Source of the DNA: Saccharina japonica
Lineage: Eukaryota > Sar > Phaeophyceae > Laminariales > Laminariaceae
Length of the DNA stretch: 64,000 nucleotides
Assembly (NCBI GenBank): GCA_008828725.1
Contig: MEHQ01001173.1
Span: forward strand, 343,470 to 407,469
Direction of reading: 5' to 3'
Below, in pieces: positions 53,476-64,000 of this stretch; position 1 is the stretch's first letter, and every line of letters begins with the position of its first letter. The notes below the pieces were generated by a model. It was not told the DNA's origin. It searched no databases and saw only the letters and a program-made list of their open reading frames with translations. Both the position numbers and the translations under genes were made by a program.

Positions 53476-55259
53476 ATGTTTACCTTTACCTTTACCTTTA
53501 CATACTCGTATATCACAGCAACACTTTACCGTTTGCAACCACCAGGCCATTGACGAAAGGTTTGCTACGTACGGTACATGTCTCGTGTACGAATATATGG
53601 AGCGAGACTATCTGGCTCTGAGAATTGCAGCAGCGCCTGTGAATGGTAATGGCCTGCTCTTCCCTAGGTCTTCATATATTCTAAGGTAGATGGAGGGAAG
53701 GGTCGTTCGGGTATAAACGTAGGGTAGGGGCCAAACACAGTACACATCTGATCACTTGGAAGCCAACGGCAGGAGGTATACATTTGTGATACGCGTGGAA
53801 AACCCATCGCAGCAACAACAAGGACAAGAGAACATCAACCTTGGGGAACATGTTTTGTGCTACCGTTGTACCCGACGCGGGTACACTTCGTATGCGTACA
53901 AAAACGTTAAAGTATTTTGGGGACAAAACGTAGTATAGCTTTATACGTACACTATATAGCGACCCGCCGAAATAAACGAAACGGAAGCCTGCACATTATG
54001 TACGAAACGCGCAATAAAATAAGCCGATGCGATGGGGCTGATCAGCTTGACCTATTCAGAACACAAGGGGGGGGTACCTGGTTGCACAACAATGTTAACA
54101 TGTTCAAAGTCGCAGAGCAGCAAACACGATACGACGCCGGCATGAAGGCTGCGGCTGACCCTGAAATCAAGGGGATCGAAAAGGTCCGGGGAATGCAACA
54201 CGCCTACTACTGTAATGAGGTGGCTAAAAGTGGCTGGTTGTGACCCTTGCCTGTCCCGACAGCGCAATCATATCAATTAAAAAACAAATAAGCTACTAAA
54301 CGTCACGAAAGGGGCTCGGCCGATCTCAAGAAGACAAGACAGGGACGGGGGCCAAGAAGCGAAACGCAAGAAACGCCGCAGTGTACCTGCTCATATACAA
54401 GTGAATACTTTGAAGGCTTGAGTTCGTGCTAAGGTTGCAGCATCAACAACAATATAGGCCGACCGGCCTGCATGACAGAAGCTATTGTCTTTGGTGAATA
54501 GTACAAAGTGCACGTTCGTAGAGGAGATACAAAAACACAGCCGGAACTGTGGAAAAGCTAGGCAGCCGGTACCTGGAACAGTGATATCTCGAAGTGGAGG
54601 ACTCGACCCGCAAAAAAACATCTGATGACAGCACGAAAATCGCTCCAAAAGCTTTCGTTTGCCACGGCTCAAGAATCCAGGGCGGGCGCGGGTTGGAAAG
54701 TCGATCAATCGTAATGGGCACGCTGTCGTCTCTGTTAAATGCAGCGGTACTACGAACTCTCACCGATGCCACAACGTCCGCCTCTGACCAGGGCAACAGC
54801 TCTCGTAGCTCGACGCTCTGACTATCGCCTGAGTCGTTTTCCCCACCACTCTTGACATATGTTCGAATTTCGAAACGCCTCCATAAACCCCACATTCCTA
54901 ATGAAAGTTAAATTTCAGCGAAAGGAAAAAGGCTCACAACCGCACCGAAGGAGCGCGCACACCATGACTCCGTTGCCTCAAACCTTGATGGCGACGCAAA
55001 GCAGTGCAAAAGTGCCAAAGAGTTGCTACAGTACGTACTTATAGCAAGAAATAAACAAGGCATCTACCCTTGGGAGGACATTTCCATCGAAACCGGCGTG
55101 TGACTACAGTAGCAACATACATTTTCGGACTCGATACCGCCTCCCTATCTCCCACAGGCGACAGCGACAGCAGCCGTTCCCCGCTATCCACCAAACCACG
55201 CCTAGAAAAAAAAGATAACGACGCCCAACGAAAATCGTCACGCGTCTTGCGAAGTGTTA
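53476..55259. other. No gene supported
   Basis: Begins with a short TTTACC microsatellite (53477-53500). The 137-codon minus-strand frame at 54482-54895 has a plausible composition and could be an exon, but shows no recognisable domain. Confidence 0.3.
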
Positions 55260-55560
55260 ATACATGTGCTCTTGCCATAAGGGCAAAATCCAGCTCCCCA
55301 TGCAGAGCCAAAACTTTAGAAGCGCCAGCACCAGGGCCAGCAGCCCCCACACATCGACGTGGAACTGTCGGGCCCCTTCCTGAACTATACCGGTACTACT
55401 ACTGTAGTTAGCCCTTCGCGCAATACCTGGCACGAAAACATGGGGTACGGGAGGGACACGGCTGCTGTAGGCTTCGCTGTGCTGTGTATGATACCTGGCA
55501 TGTATTATACTTGACAACGGGGAGATGTATGATACGGCGGCCCCGGTAATGTTCAAAGTC
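55260..55560. repeat. Dispersed repeat family RD, copy 2
   Basis: Shares 'CCATGCAGAGCCAAA', 'CGCAATACCTGGCACGAAA' and 'GGGAGGGACACGGCTGCTGT' with the copies at 12.8 and 60.4 kb in the same order. Confidence 0.55.
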
Positions 55561-57071
55561 TAACGCACTAGCTTTTATCTTTTGAGCGCAACTCGATACT
55601 GCTTTAAAGTCAAAAGTATATATTGCAGTGAATGGTTAGCCCGCTATTGTTAACAAAGCCATGGAAATTCAGTATACCAGGTACATTGGGGTATCACAGT
55701 TCGCGTTATTTACTGCCGCAAAACAAGTGATGAGAGTGCCGGTATTCGTTCTGCATTGGAAAGGACTGTGCACACTGCACGTTGTCGGAGGGAACGTTGC
55801 ATAGTAAGCTGTGCGATGCATTTATGTTCGTTTTGGTATTCGCTCGTCCCTTGTATAGCCCTTGGTTGTGTCTAATCTACAGCCTTAATCCGTGCCCTTA
55901 TTGCGTTGTATAATACCCTGTAATTCAAACTGTACCACGTTAGGGGTGGCGGTGTAATTTCTGAACTCCTCGCATTTCACTTGGAAATTTTCTCCGATTC
56001 ACGAATTCGAATACGTTCGATCCCGTAACCGACCGACTTTTGTAGGAGCCACAGTACAGTAGTACCTACAACAAATATTGTACGAAGTAGAAAATTCCCA
56101 CACATTTACCGCTAGTTACTCACTCAAGAAGCTCAGCGGGTCAGAAATAATGGAGGCATAAAGCGCAACCCCTAGCGTGGGATGAGTCGATCTGGGATCT
56201 TAAACCTGGGCGCTCCTCCTCCACCCCCCCGCTACGATGAGGCACGTATTCGTCGGGTGAGATGTATATAGGCCCTCAAGCGAGGAGCCTCAGAACCACT
56301 ACCGTATATAGCAAGATTTTTGAATTGGAAACCCAAATATTCGAATCGAACCCAATAGTAGGGTAACTAAATCCTCACAGCACCGAATCGAACAGAACGG
56401 GACCGGACCGGACCAGCCCGGACCGAACAGTAGGACACCTAAAGAAAAAAAGGCCCAGAACAGTAGGATAGCTAAGCCGTTAGAACCGCATAACACCGAA
56501 CCGAACTATATACCGTAGTCATGTCGAATGATAAATAGTTGAACCTCGCGTTGCGGTTCGGAACCGTGAAAAAATGCTGGAAATATTCTGGCCATTCCCA
56601 CGTCAACCATAGCGGTAAACAGCCCTCTCGAAAAGCGGTGTGTATACGAAGTGTTTACGGCTTAGCCCAAATTCGCCAAAATTATTGGTAGCGTGACTGC
56701 CTGTACTGACGGTTTCGTACCCCAGTAATTCGCCATACAATACAGTCAAAACCCCAAATACCCTAGTATTGAGTTGTTCTTGCACTACAAATATCCTGAC
56801 ATAGCGCACACTACTCGTACAGTAAGGGTCGTGGGTAATTATTTGTCTAAGGAAGTTTTTCAAGCCTACGTTTCCAGACGAACTTCTTAATACATCTTCA
56901 TCCCGAGATGTTTCCCCGGCGATCGGAGCTAGGGTTGGGGTGTGACGTCAAGATACATTCCAACAATTGTCGAAGCTGGGTCAAGGTCTACGCACAGCTC
57001 TCTCCAAAAGAGCCACAACAAAACACTACGTAGCACGCGAACAAAAACCCAGCTACTACGATAGATAGCGA
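55561..57071. other. No feature seen
   Basis: AT-rich intergenic DNA downstream of the first ankyrin gene. A short 'GAACGGGACCGGACCGGACC' repeat lies at about 56393. A polyadenylation signal for the ankyrin gene cannot be assigned with confidence. Confidence 0.35.
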
Positions 57072-58355
57072 TCACCTGCCGACGAGCCTCGCGAAGACCT
57101 TGCTACTGCTCTTCTCCTTCGGCCGGAATATTTTCGCACCAATAACGGGGGGAGCCTTCGCGGCTGGCGGAGACGAGAGGATAGCAGAAGCAGCAACAGT
57201 AGTATCACGATCACCGCGACCGCTGGCATCCGCTTCTTTGCCAGACGGCCACGCCCACGATCGAGCTCGGTACGCTGGGCCGCGCTGCAGCATCCGGCGA
57301 ATGGCGATTTTCTCCTCCCGACTCATCTGGACTAAGCCCCCCTCACCGATGACCTCAAGAGGGATACGCCCCTCGGAGTTACGCGCCGCTTCGTCCGCCC
57401 CCGCCTCCAGGAGTATGTTCACCGCGGCGGCACAGTAGCCAGCGCTGTAGTGAAGCAGGCGTTTGCTCTTGAAATACGTGACCCACCCCGACCGCGTCTC
57501 CACCCCGCCCGCCGCGAGCAGCAGACGGAAGATTCTCGGATAGCGGTAGCAAACGGCCATGCGCAGTGCATGCAACAGCCGTATTTCACCCCCGATGGCC
57601 CTTATCCCTCCCTTGTTAAGCAGGACCTGCACCACACCCTCGAGGCCTTTGTCTATGGCGGCCAGGAGCGGACACATTCCGAAGTCATTGACGTCCAGGG
57701 GCGCCCGTTGCTTCGCCCCCAGTGCCAGCAGCTTGGACACCATGCTCTCGTGGCCTTTGCCGCACGCCCAGAAGCGCGGGGTTTGGCCGTTGGAAGCGCA
57801 GCAGTTCAGCGTGGCGGGTGCTCTGGAGTAAAGCATGTCGACCAAGTCGATGTGGCCGTTTCGGGCGACCGAGTGCAGAGGGATGTACCCCTGTTCTACG
57901 GCCAAGGCTGGGTCGGCGCCCGCCTCGAGCAGCAGCCACACCACCTCCACGCGGACTCGCGCGCACGAGCAAGTCGCCATGAGTGGGGTGCAGCCTTCGT
58001 CGTTGGTGGCGCTGGGATCGGCGCGGGCACGCTCCAGCAGCAAGCGGACGATTCCAATGTTCCCGCTCTTGGCCGCTATGTGCAGGGCCCGTTCACCAGG
58101 AGTTGTGGGAGCCATGCCCGAAGTTGCCGGGATCTCTGCGGTTACCGGCCTGTCGGGATCTGCCCCATGATGCAGTAATAATTCGACCATACCGGCTTGA
58201 TGGGCCCCGGTGGCAGCCGCGACGGGCGGCAGGGATTGCCCCGGACGCCCATCCACACTCGCTCCAGCCTGGAGAATTTCTTCCACAAAACCAACGTGCG
58301 CGCTCAGCACGGCCGCGATCAAAACCGTGTTCAGATCAACATCGACGGGAACCAT
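57072..58355 (-). CDS. Ankyrin-repeat protein, paralogue 1
   Basis: 427 codons from the ATG at 58355. An in-frame ATG 49 codons upstream exists, but the intervening stretch is hydrophobic/Cys-rich and unlike the paralogue, whose start aligns with the inner ATG. About nine ankyrin repeats span residues 5-345. Clear examples are 'GERALHIAAKSGNIGIVRLL' and 'AAAVNILLEAGADEAA'. Ankyrin repeats form a protein-binding solenoid; the partner is unknown. The C-terminus has no repeats: a charged helix, then the block 'AIRRMLQRGPAYRARSWAWP', a Ser/Ala/Pro-rich linker and a basic end ('FARLVGR'). No signal peptide or transmembrane segment, so probably cytosolic or nuclear. Single exon. The second paralogue lies about 4.3 kb upstream in the same orientation. 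A 242-codon antisense frame is a GC-driven shadow. Confidence 0.88.
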   Translation of the reverse strand: MVPVDVDLNTVLIAAVLSAHVGFVEEILQAGASVDGRPGQSLPPVAAATGAHQAGMVELLLHHGADPDRPVTAEIPATSGMAPTTPGERALHIAAKSGNIGIVRLLLERARADPSATNDEGCTPLMATCSCARVRVEVVWLLLEAGADPALAVEQGYIPLHSVARNGHIDLVDMLYSRAPATLNCCASNGQTPRFWACGKGHESMVSKLLALGAKQRAPLDVNDFGMCPLLAAIDKGLEGVVQVLLNKGGIRAIGGEIRLLHALRMAVCYRYPRIFRLLLAAGGVETRSGWVTYFKSKRLLHYSAGYCAAAVNILLEAGADEAARNSEGRIPLEVIGEGGLVQMSREEKIAIRRMLQRGPAYRARSWAWPSGKEADASGRGDRDTTVAASAILSSPPAAKAPPVIGAKIFRPKEKSSSKVFARLVGR

Positions 58356-58639
58356 GCCTAAAGTATCGTACGTACGCACACTGTAGCAGCAGCAGTACAG
58401 GAGTATGAACGAAGTAATATAACTCTCTTTTCCCGTGGTCCGCAGGCAGAGGAACAGGAACAGCTTTTGGTGAAGATGACAACCTGCAACAGCAACAGCC
58501 AACAGCCACAGCGACAGTATGATAGCAGCAAAACCGAACCAGGAACCACGCGGCAGCTGGTACCTCTATTATTATTAGGACGCTCTGCGCTGTACTCCAA
58601 AGATGTCGGGAGACAGGACTTTCAAACCTTGACAGACAG

Positions 58640-58860
58640 CAGCTTTGCCTTGACATGCCGTGACTTACACCAAACTACTAGGTTTTAGTGTGGAACACTT
58701 CGGCCCTACACAAACTACTATGTTTTAGTGTGGAACACTTCGGCCCTACACCCTTGACAGCGCATGTTTTGCCTCGCTTGACATGTCTCCCGACATCTTT
58801 GCCCCTTGACAGCGCATGTTTTGCCTCGCTGGACACTTCTCCCGACAAATTTGCTGCACT
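58640..58860. repeat. Two short tandem duplications upstream of ankyrin gene 1
   Basis: A 40-bp unit ('GTTTTAGTGTGGAACACTTC' core, 58672-58750) and a 52-bp unit ('CCCTTGACAGCGCATGTTTT' core, 58751 and 58803) are each present twice. Similar 'TTGACAGCGCA' sequence occurs near 37.8 kb, so the motif is dispersed and not proven to be a promoter element. Confidence 0.75.
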
Positions 58861-59076
58861 CTCTACCCCACGACAAAGAAGGTCTTCGGGTATCCCCCGT
58901 CGTGAACATTCATCCTGAATAATATCGAACTCCCAAGAGCATTTTTTTTTAATTTTCTTGAACAAAATTCAAAATCCCACTTGCTACTCGTATGATACAA
59001 AGTACCGTATGCGCAACGAGACAGAAGCAGGGGCGCTTGCGGCAACAGCGACACACAAAATGAGCGCACCCTATGC

Positions 59077-59180
59077 CGCCTGCTACGATAGAGGTGAACC
59101 ATGTTTTTGCCATATAAGGGTGGTCACTTGAGGAGCTCTATAGACACCTACGGGGGGCAAAGGTAGTGAGAAATTTCGGG
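59077..59180. mobile_element. MITE-A end fragment
   Basis: Starts CTGCTACGATAGAGGTGAAC and continues to 'CACTTGAGGAGCTCTATA', then is lost in G-rich sequence. Only one terminus is present. Confidence 0.6.
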
Positions 59181-59298
59181 GGGGGCAAATGTAGTAAGAT
59201 TAATTACAGTAGTACCCACGATGGGCCCAAAACAAAACAGGTATTATGCCCCTAAAAGTGTACACGCTATATGTTGAATATGGTTACCATGTTTCCCA

Positions 59299-59600
59299 GA
59301 CGCGTGCTACGATAGAGGCACGAGCACTTTTCGGCCGAATTTGTTTTTTTGAATGACGGGGGGGGGCGCTCCTTAACCCAAAAAAAACGTCGGAATTTCA
59401 TTCTTGCGTTGATTTTTGTTTTTTTCATTGCACATTTCATTACGCCATGGGATTATTGTTCATCATCGGGTATACAGCAGTAGCACTTTTATTTCTCTCC
59501 TAAATCGTTTTTTGGAGTGAGGTATAGAGAGCTCTTTAAGTGAAAAAATCTCCGAAAAAATATATGTAGGCTCACCTCCACCGCCGCCGTAGCACGTGTC
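59299..59600. mobile_element. MITE-A, intact copy with 4-bp duplication
   Basis: Ends GACGCGTGCTACGATAGAGG and the complement of GACACGTGCTACGGCGGCGG. Flanked by CCCA at 59295-59298 and 59601-59604. 302 bp, inverted relative to the copy at 43098. Confidence 0.88.
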
Positions 59601-59604
59601 CCCA

Positions 59605-60289
59605 GTAACAACCTTCTAGGAAGAGTGCGCAACAATACAGACGGGTAGGTGTCACAAATCCGTTAGCAAGGATATCTTAGGGGAGATTTTTGTCTTGAGA
59701 ATTGTGTACGTGTGGTCTGCATTTCGGAATCATCGTGGTCTGAGATCGGAATGTCCTGGCAATTTTCTCACCGGTTGCGAAAGCGGCGCAAGCCGCGTTT
59801 CTCGCCTTTTTCTGATCCGTTTTGGGTCTGGTTTGGGGTCAGGGTTAGGGATAGGGCGAGGGGTTGGGTTGGGCCTACGCCCGTACCTCGATCCCACCAG
59901 GAGGCGCTTACTAATCAATGTAATTCGTGAACAGCCCACCCATGTAAAGATCCTTGCTAAGGGGTTGCAATATAATCACCACCTTGCGCGTGAGTCGGTA
60001 CAGGTAGGTATATCTCCTCACGTTTATTTCGCACTTCGGACAAATCCCCTGCACCCCCCAGCAGCCTGGCCTTCTTGGGGTGGCCCATCCTAAAATCGTC
60101 GGTCACGATTTCTTTGACACGTTTGCCATCTCTGAAGCCCCCAACAAAAAAAAATATATTGTTGCGCCAGAGATGATCTTCAGGCCATGAGCCAGAAAAA
60201 TTAGCCCCGACAGGACGGGATGGCGCCGCAGAAAATACATGAGGTCGTCCAAAATCGGAGAGCCGGACGATATTATTTAAGAAAAAAAC
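59605..60289. other. No gene supported
   Basis: A TTAGGG/TTGGG-like stretch ('GGGGTCAGGGTTAGGGATAG', about 59835-59870) is a degenerate telomere-like tract. The 132-codon frame at 59695-60093 has no recognisable domain. Confidence 0.35.
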
Positions 60290-60700
60290 GTCGTTTTTAT
60301 CCCGCAAAAGACAGCGACAGCAAAAGCAGCCGGCCACCTTTATCCACGAATTCACCCCTTTACGTACAAGGATCGCCACAATTTGACGAAAATAGTCACC
60401 CGTTTTACGTTATATACTATCGCTACAAGCGTTCAGAGCCAGCTGCCCGCGCAGGGCCAAAACATGAGCGGCGGCACCAATAGCCCCCCGACATCGACGA
60501 GTTGCTCCCTTGCCCGTCACTGAGCTACTGGACGAGTAGCTACTGTAGTCCTTAGTCCTTCTCGCAATACCTGTCACGGAAGCAGCGGGCACGGGAGGGA
60601 CACGGCGGCCGCTGTTGGCTCGGCTGTACTGCTGTGTATAACATATACGCCAACAATCGGCATACAGCAGTACCGCGGGGGGGGGGTAACATTCAAAAGC
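60290..60700. repeat. Dispersed repeat family RD, copy 3
   Basis: Shares 'AGACAGCGACAGCA', 'GCAGGGCCAAAACATGAGCG', 'CGACATCGACGAG', 'CAATACCTGTCACGGAAGCA' and 'GGGCACGGGAGGGACACGGC' with the copies at 12.8 and 55.3 kb. The match to the 55-kb copy starts earlier, so the full unit may be over 350 bp. Confidence 0.55.
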
Positions 60701-60803
60701 CGCGCACGGCTGCTACACGAAGCACTACACTTAGTCCCCGGTGGGAGTACTTGGGCGGGAGGGTGGCCACGACGTACTGTAAATAAGCTGTGTGATATCA
60801 GGC

Positions 60804-61166
60804 GACCCATGCTGCGGTAGAGGTGCACCTGCATACAGGACAGGTTCTGAGGGTGGTCAATTGAGAAGCTCTACGTACACTTCACCCAAAAAAATGAGTT
60901 TGGAGGAAAAGGCACGTGCTATCGTACCCCCGATGAAGAGCCCCATGGCCTATCGATAAACTGAAAAATATTGTAACACAAGAATGAGATTCCGACGAGC
61001 TTGGGCTATAACCCATTTAGCACTACAGTCCCGATGTGGGGACAAAACACTTGGAATTAGACTGAAATATTTCGTTTTAGACAGTGCAGTTCTGAAAGGG
61101 CTGAGGAACCCCGTCCTCCAGGAAGTTTTACAGCCAAAAAGTACTACCTCTATCGGAGCACGCATC
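60804..61166. mobile_element. MITE-A, intact copy with 4-bp duplication
   Basis: Ends GACCCATGCTGCGGTAGAGG and the complement of GATGCGTGCTCCGATAGAGG. Flanked by AGGC at 60800-60803 and 61167-61170. 363 bp; longer than other copies because of an internal segment with 'ACTTGGAATTAGACTG' related to sequence at 38.05 and 47.54 kb. Confidence 0.85.
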
Positions 61167-61170
61167 AGGC

Positions 61171-62629
61171 ACATACATGTCATTATTGTACCCCTCGGTA
61201 TTTACCTAATGTGTGTGTTGTCTTCACATTAAACAGGTATTTCTGCCCCAACTACCTGGTACACCAGTACACCCCGTGGTCCCTTCTGATTCTTCATCCT
61301 CGACATATACAAAAGATGTGGCCACAGATTGTGCGACAGACAAAAACCAAAGCCAAAAGTAGTCTCAACTGAATAAAATGTACCAGGTATCTATTATACA
61401 ATATTATAGTATGACTGCCCTTTTCGTTGTATTGCGCACTAGATCCGGAATCGCAAAGCAGGGCTCTCCTTCTTCTCCTGCCCTACGGTACGTTTTGCGA
61501 CAGAAATAGCACGACCGTACTACGAGCGGTTTGTAGAGAAACTGAAACACCATCTCGAATTCCTGCACTGCACTCAACTCGGCGCATGCAAAAAAAAATA
61601 GTACATATCTGGTCGTGTATATTTTACCACTACTCCGTCCTGCCGTCGACGCCATTTAGTAAGGCATGAGTCCGTCGGGCTACCGTACTGGCAAAATATT
61701 AACCAGTTACTTACTCAATCTAAGCCTTATGATATAAGAAATATATGCAGAGATATTTTGTTCGGCGCTCACGAAAGTCCTACCTTAAGCAGCCTACTGT
61801 AGTTTCTTACAGTGGTAGTACTATAACCCGCTTTGAGAGATTCGAGGCCTTTCGCGCTTTTGAGAGGGAGAACAAGGCGGAGTGACGATACCGAACGAAT
61901 AAAGATGGCAGCGTTGGACAAACGAAGCGCTGCTGGGTCAGGCGACAACCATTCGCTCGCTGATTGCCTCGTTTTGTTTATGACACCGATACTGTTGGAC
62001 GTGTCAAGGCACCTTTTGATATTATTATACCAACTTTAGTGATAAGATGCGGTCAGTCAAGAGGTCAAACCGGGGTCTCCTACCAAGCGTCATTTTGTTT
62101 TTCTGACTTGGTACTTGGTATTCGCAAAAACAAATATTATTAGTATCTGAACTACCATTAAAAACAAAAAACAAAAACACGACGAGTTATGCGTGATACT
62201 GCTCGTACTGCTGTGCTTTGCGTTCACGCTGTTGTAGGCAGTTGATAACAATCCGTTCTCCGTGTGTGGTCACAATACCGTGATCAAATTATAAGGGTCG
62301 ATAAGACACTTCACAGGACCCTTTGTTCCGACAGCGCTCAGGAAAAACGCCAGAAAGCCTCAAAACACTTTCCGCGCATTTTGTTTTGTTTTGGGGCCAA
62401 AAGCGCCGATTGAGGGTTGGGTTTATAGAGGTAAGGTTGCGTCGGGGTTTTTTGCCAATGTGATAAAACAAAAGCACAAAGTTGTCGAATTTTCCAATAT
62501 ATTTCCGACGCCTCAACCGCAGTTTTCTACAAAGTGGTGCACAGCTTTTTCGGAAAGGACTACGACTCCAACGAAAGAAAAGTGCCGAAAAAACAGATAT
62601 CTGCTCGTTTACAGCAAGTACGACCGCGC
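61171..62629. other. No feature seen
   Basis: AT-rich DNA between the last MITE and the 3' end of the second ankyrin gene. Short open frames only. Confidence 0.35.
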
Positions 62630-63955
62630 TTACCTGCCCATGATCCTCACGAAGAAGTTGCTACTGCTTCTTCTCTTTGGCCGAAAGATTCGCACGCTGG
62701 GAGGGACATAATCGGCTGGCGGAGACGAGAGGGCATCAGCATTAGCAACGTCGCCAGCAGCAACAACAGCAGCAGTGTCACCGCCATCTCTGCCACCGGA
62801 AGTGTCTGCTTCTTCGCCAGAGGGCCACGCCCACGATCGAGCTCGGTACGCGGGGCCGCGCTGCAGCATCCGGCGAATGGCCAGCTCCTTCTCCTCACGC
62901 CTCTTGACCTTATACGCGCGATCGAAATGTTTTCCCCCGATGACTTCGCTAGGGACACGCCTCTCCGAGTCACGCGCCACCTCGTCCGCCCCCGCCTCGA
63001 GGAGGACGCTCACCGCGGCGGGATAGTAGAAGCCAGCACCAAAGTGAAGCAGGTGCATGGCTCGGACGTACGTGTTGGCCCACTCTGACCGCTCCTCCTC
63101 TCCGTCCGCCGCGAGAAGCAGCCGTAGGATTCTCGCCTGGCGGGTTTTGATGGCAGCATGCAGTGCCTGGGCGAACGCCATCTCGCCCCCGAGAACCTTT
63201 ATCCCCCCTTCGTTGACCAGGACCCTCACCACGCCCACGAACCCTTCGTTTACGGCTGTCGTGAGCGGCAAAGCGTTAGGGACCAGGGGCCTCCCCTGCC
63301 TCGCCCCCAGAGATAGCAGCTTGGACACCATGCTCTCGTGACCGCCGACACACGCCATGACGAGCGGAGCTTCGCCGTGATAAGCGCAGCAGTTCAGCGT
63401 GGCGGGTGCCGACGTGTGCAGCATGTCGACCAGGTCCATGTGGCCGTGGCGAGCCACGGCGTGCAGAGGCATGAACCCGCCTTGCTGCGACACGGCCGGG
63501 TCGGCGCCCGCCTCGAGCAGCATTCGCACCACTTCCACCGAGACGTCCTGGCTTTCGCAGGTCGCCATGAGTGGGGTGTAGCCTCTGTAGTCAACGAGGT
63601 TGGGACTGGCATGGCCCGGGTCCAACAGCACGCGAGTGACGTCGACTTTCCCGCTCCTGGCCGCTATATGCAGCGCCCGTTCGCCGGGCATGACGGCATG
63701 AAGACCCGAATGTGTGCAACTGCGACTGTCGCATGCTACTTCCACGGTAGAAGGCGTGTCTGGATCTGCGCCTTGCGTGAGTAAAAACTCGATGACGTCG
63801 GCATGCCCGCCAAGCGTGGCATACACGATGGGCGGGTAGTGTTGCTCTGGGTACCCGTTTACGTTCGCTCCAGCCTCCAGCGCGTCCCTCAGTGCATCCA
63901 CGCTTCTTAGCTTGATGGCACCCATTAGATGTCCCTGACTCTCGAGTACAGACAT
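62630..63955 (-). CDS. Ankyrin-repeat protein, paralogue 2
   Basis: 441 codons from the ATG at 63955, single exon. About nine ankyrin repeats span residues 10-350, for example 'GERALHIAARSGKVDVTRVL', 'GHMDLVDML' and 'PAAVSVLLEAGADEVA'. It aligns with paralogue 1 over its whole length, most strongly in the repeats around 'ATLNCCA', the 'GHESMVSKLL' repeat and the tail block 'AIRRMLQRGPAYRARSWAWP'. The end is basic ('FFVRIMGR'). A small insertion at about residues 75-85 contains Cys residues absent from the other copy. Protein-protein binding is the expected role; the partner is unknown. The intact frame and conserved tail suggest both genes are functional. Only 45 bp of upstream sequence is in the window, so promoter elements are not visible. 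Confidence 0.88.
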   Translation of the reverse strand: MSVLESQGHLMGAIKLRSVDALRDALEAGANVNGYPEQHYPPIVYATLGGHADVIEFLLTQGADPDTPSTVEVACDSRSCTHSGLHAVMPGERALHIAARSGKVDVTRVLLDPGHASPNLVDYRGYTPLMATCESQDVSVEVVRMLLEAGADPAVSQQGGFMPLHAVARHGHMDLVDMLHTSAPATLNCCAYHGEAPLVMACVGGHESMVSKLLSLGARQGRPLVPNALPLTTAVNEGFVGVVRVLVNEGGIKVLGGEMAFAQALHAAIKTRQARILRLLLAADGEEERSEWANTYVRAMHLLHFGAGFYYPAAVSVLLEAGADEVARDSERRVPSEVIGGKHFDRAYKVKRREEKELAIRRMLQRGPAYRARSWAWPSGEEADTSGGRDGGDTAAVVAAGDVANADALSSPPADYVPPSVRIFRPKRRSSSNFFVRIMGR

Positions 63956-64000
63956 ACAAGTACCTACGTTACGTCGGAGGGGGGGGAGGGCGGCGGGGAG

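Noticed and set aside
57450..58178. 242-codon plus-strand frame across ankyrin gene 1
   Set aside because: Exact antisense of the ankyrin repeats; the repeat periodicity and high GC keep it open. No motif.

Overview
This is eukaryotic nuclear DNA with very few genes and a great many transposable elements. I see no rRNA, functional tRNA, organelle gene or bacterial operon. Only two reading frames look like intact genes: a pair of ankyrin-repeat proteins on the minus strand at the right end (57.1-58.4 kb and 62.6-64.0 kb). The mix of LINE, Ty3/gypsy, hAT-like and MITE elements, plus ankyrin paralogues with a shared basic tail, fits a repeat-rich alga or other protist. A photosynthetic stramenopile such as a brown alga is my best guess, but it is an inference; no single gene fixes the taxon.

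Layout. 0-2.6 kb: low-complexity DNA and a foldback. 2.7-6.8 kb: a decayed LINE (endonuclease, reverse transcriptase, Cys/His C-terminus) on the minus strand, ending in a run of C. 7-14.8 kb: mostly unannotatable, with two tandem repeats. 14.8-25.2 kb: a tangle of LINE 3' ends, about 0.5-kb SINE-like elements and solo tails that all share the LINE's 3' tail followed by poly-C. This block also holds a 3.5-kb direct repeat, a 1-kb inverted repeat, two single N bases, stretches that look like uncorrected long-read sequence, and a complete 19-base Tn5/Nextera mosaic end at 21362-21380. Part of it is therefore probably misassembled. 25.5-26.2 kb: two inverted copies of a kinesin motor-domain fragment. 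26.6-42.5 kb: foldback elements, a 42-bp tandem repeat, more C-tailed SINEs, a telomere-like tract inside a foldback, and a 1.65-kb terminal-inverted-repeat element. 42.6-53.5 kb: a Ty3/gypsy element broken by a hAT-like element that itself contains a tRNA-derived SINE, and a three-level nest (MITE, PIF/Harbinger-like MITE, TRIM mini-LTR element) readable to the base from target-site duplications. 53.5-64 kb: the ankyrin genes separated by further MITE copies.

The strongest biological theme is a LINE and at least two unrelated non-autonomous families united by a homologous roughly 55-nt 3' tail and a C-tract, which looks like parasitism of one LINE machinery with an unusual poly-C terminus. 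The strongest technical theme is that the same region carries sequencing-adapter sequence and should not be used for copy-number claims before reassembly.
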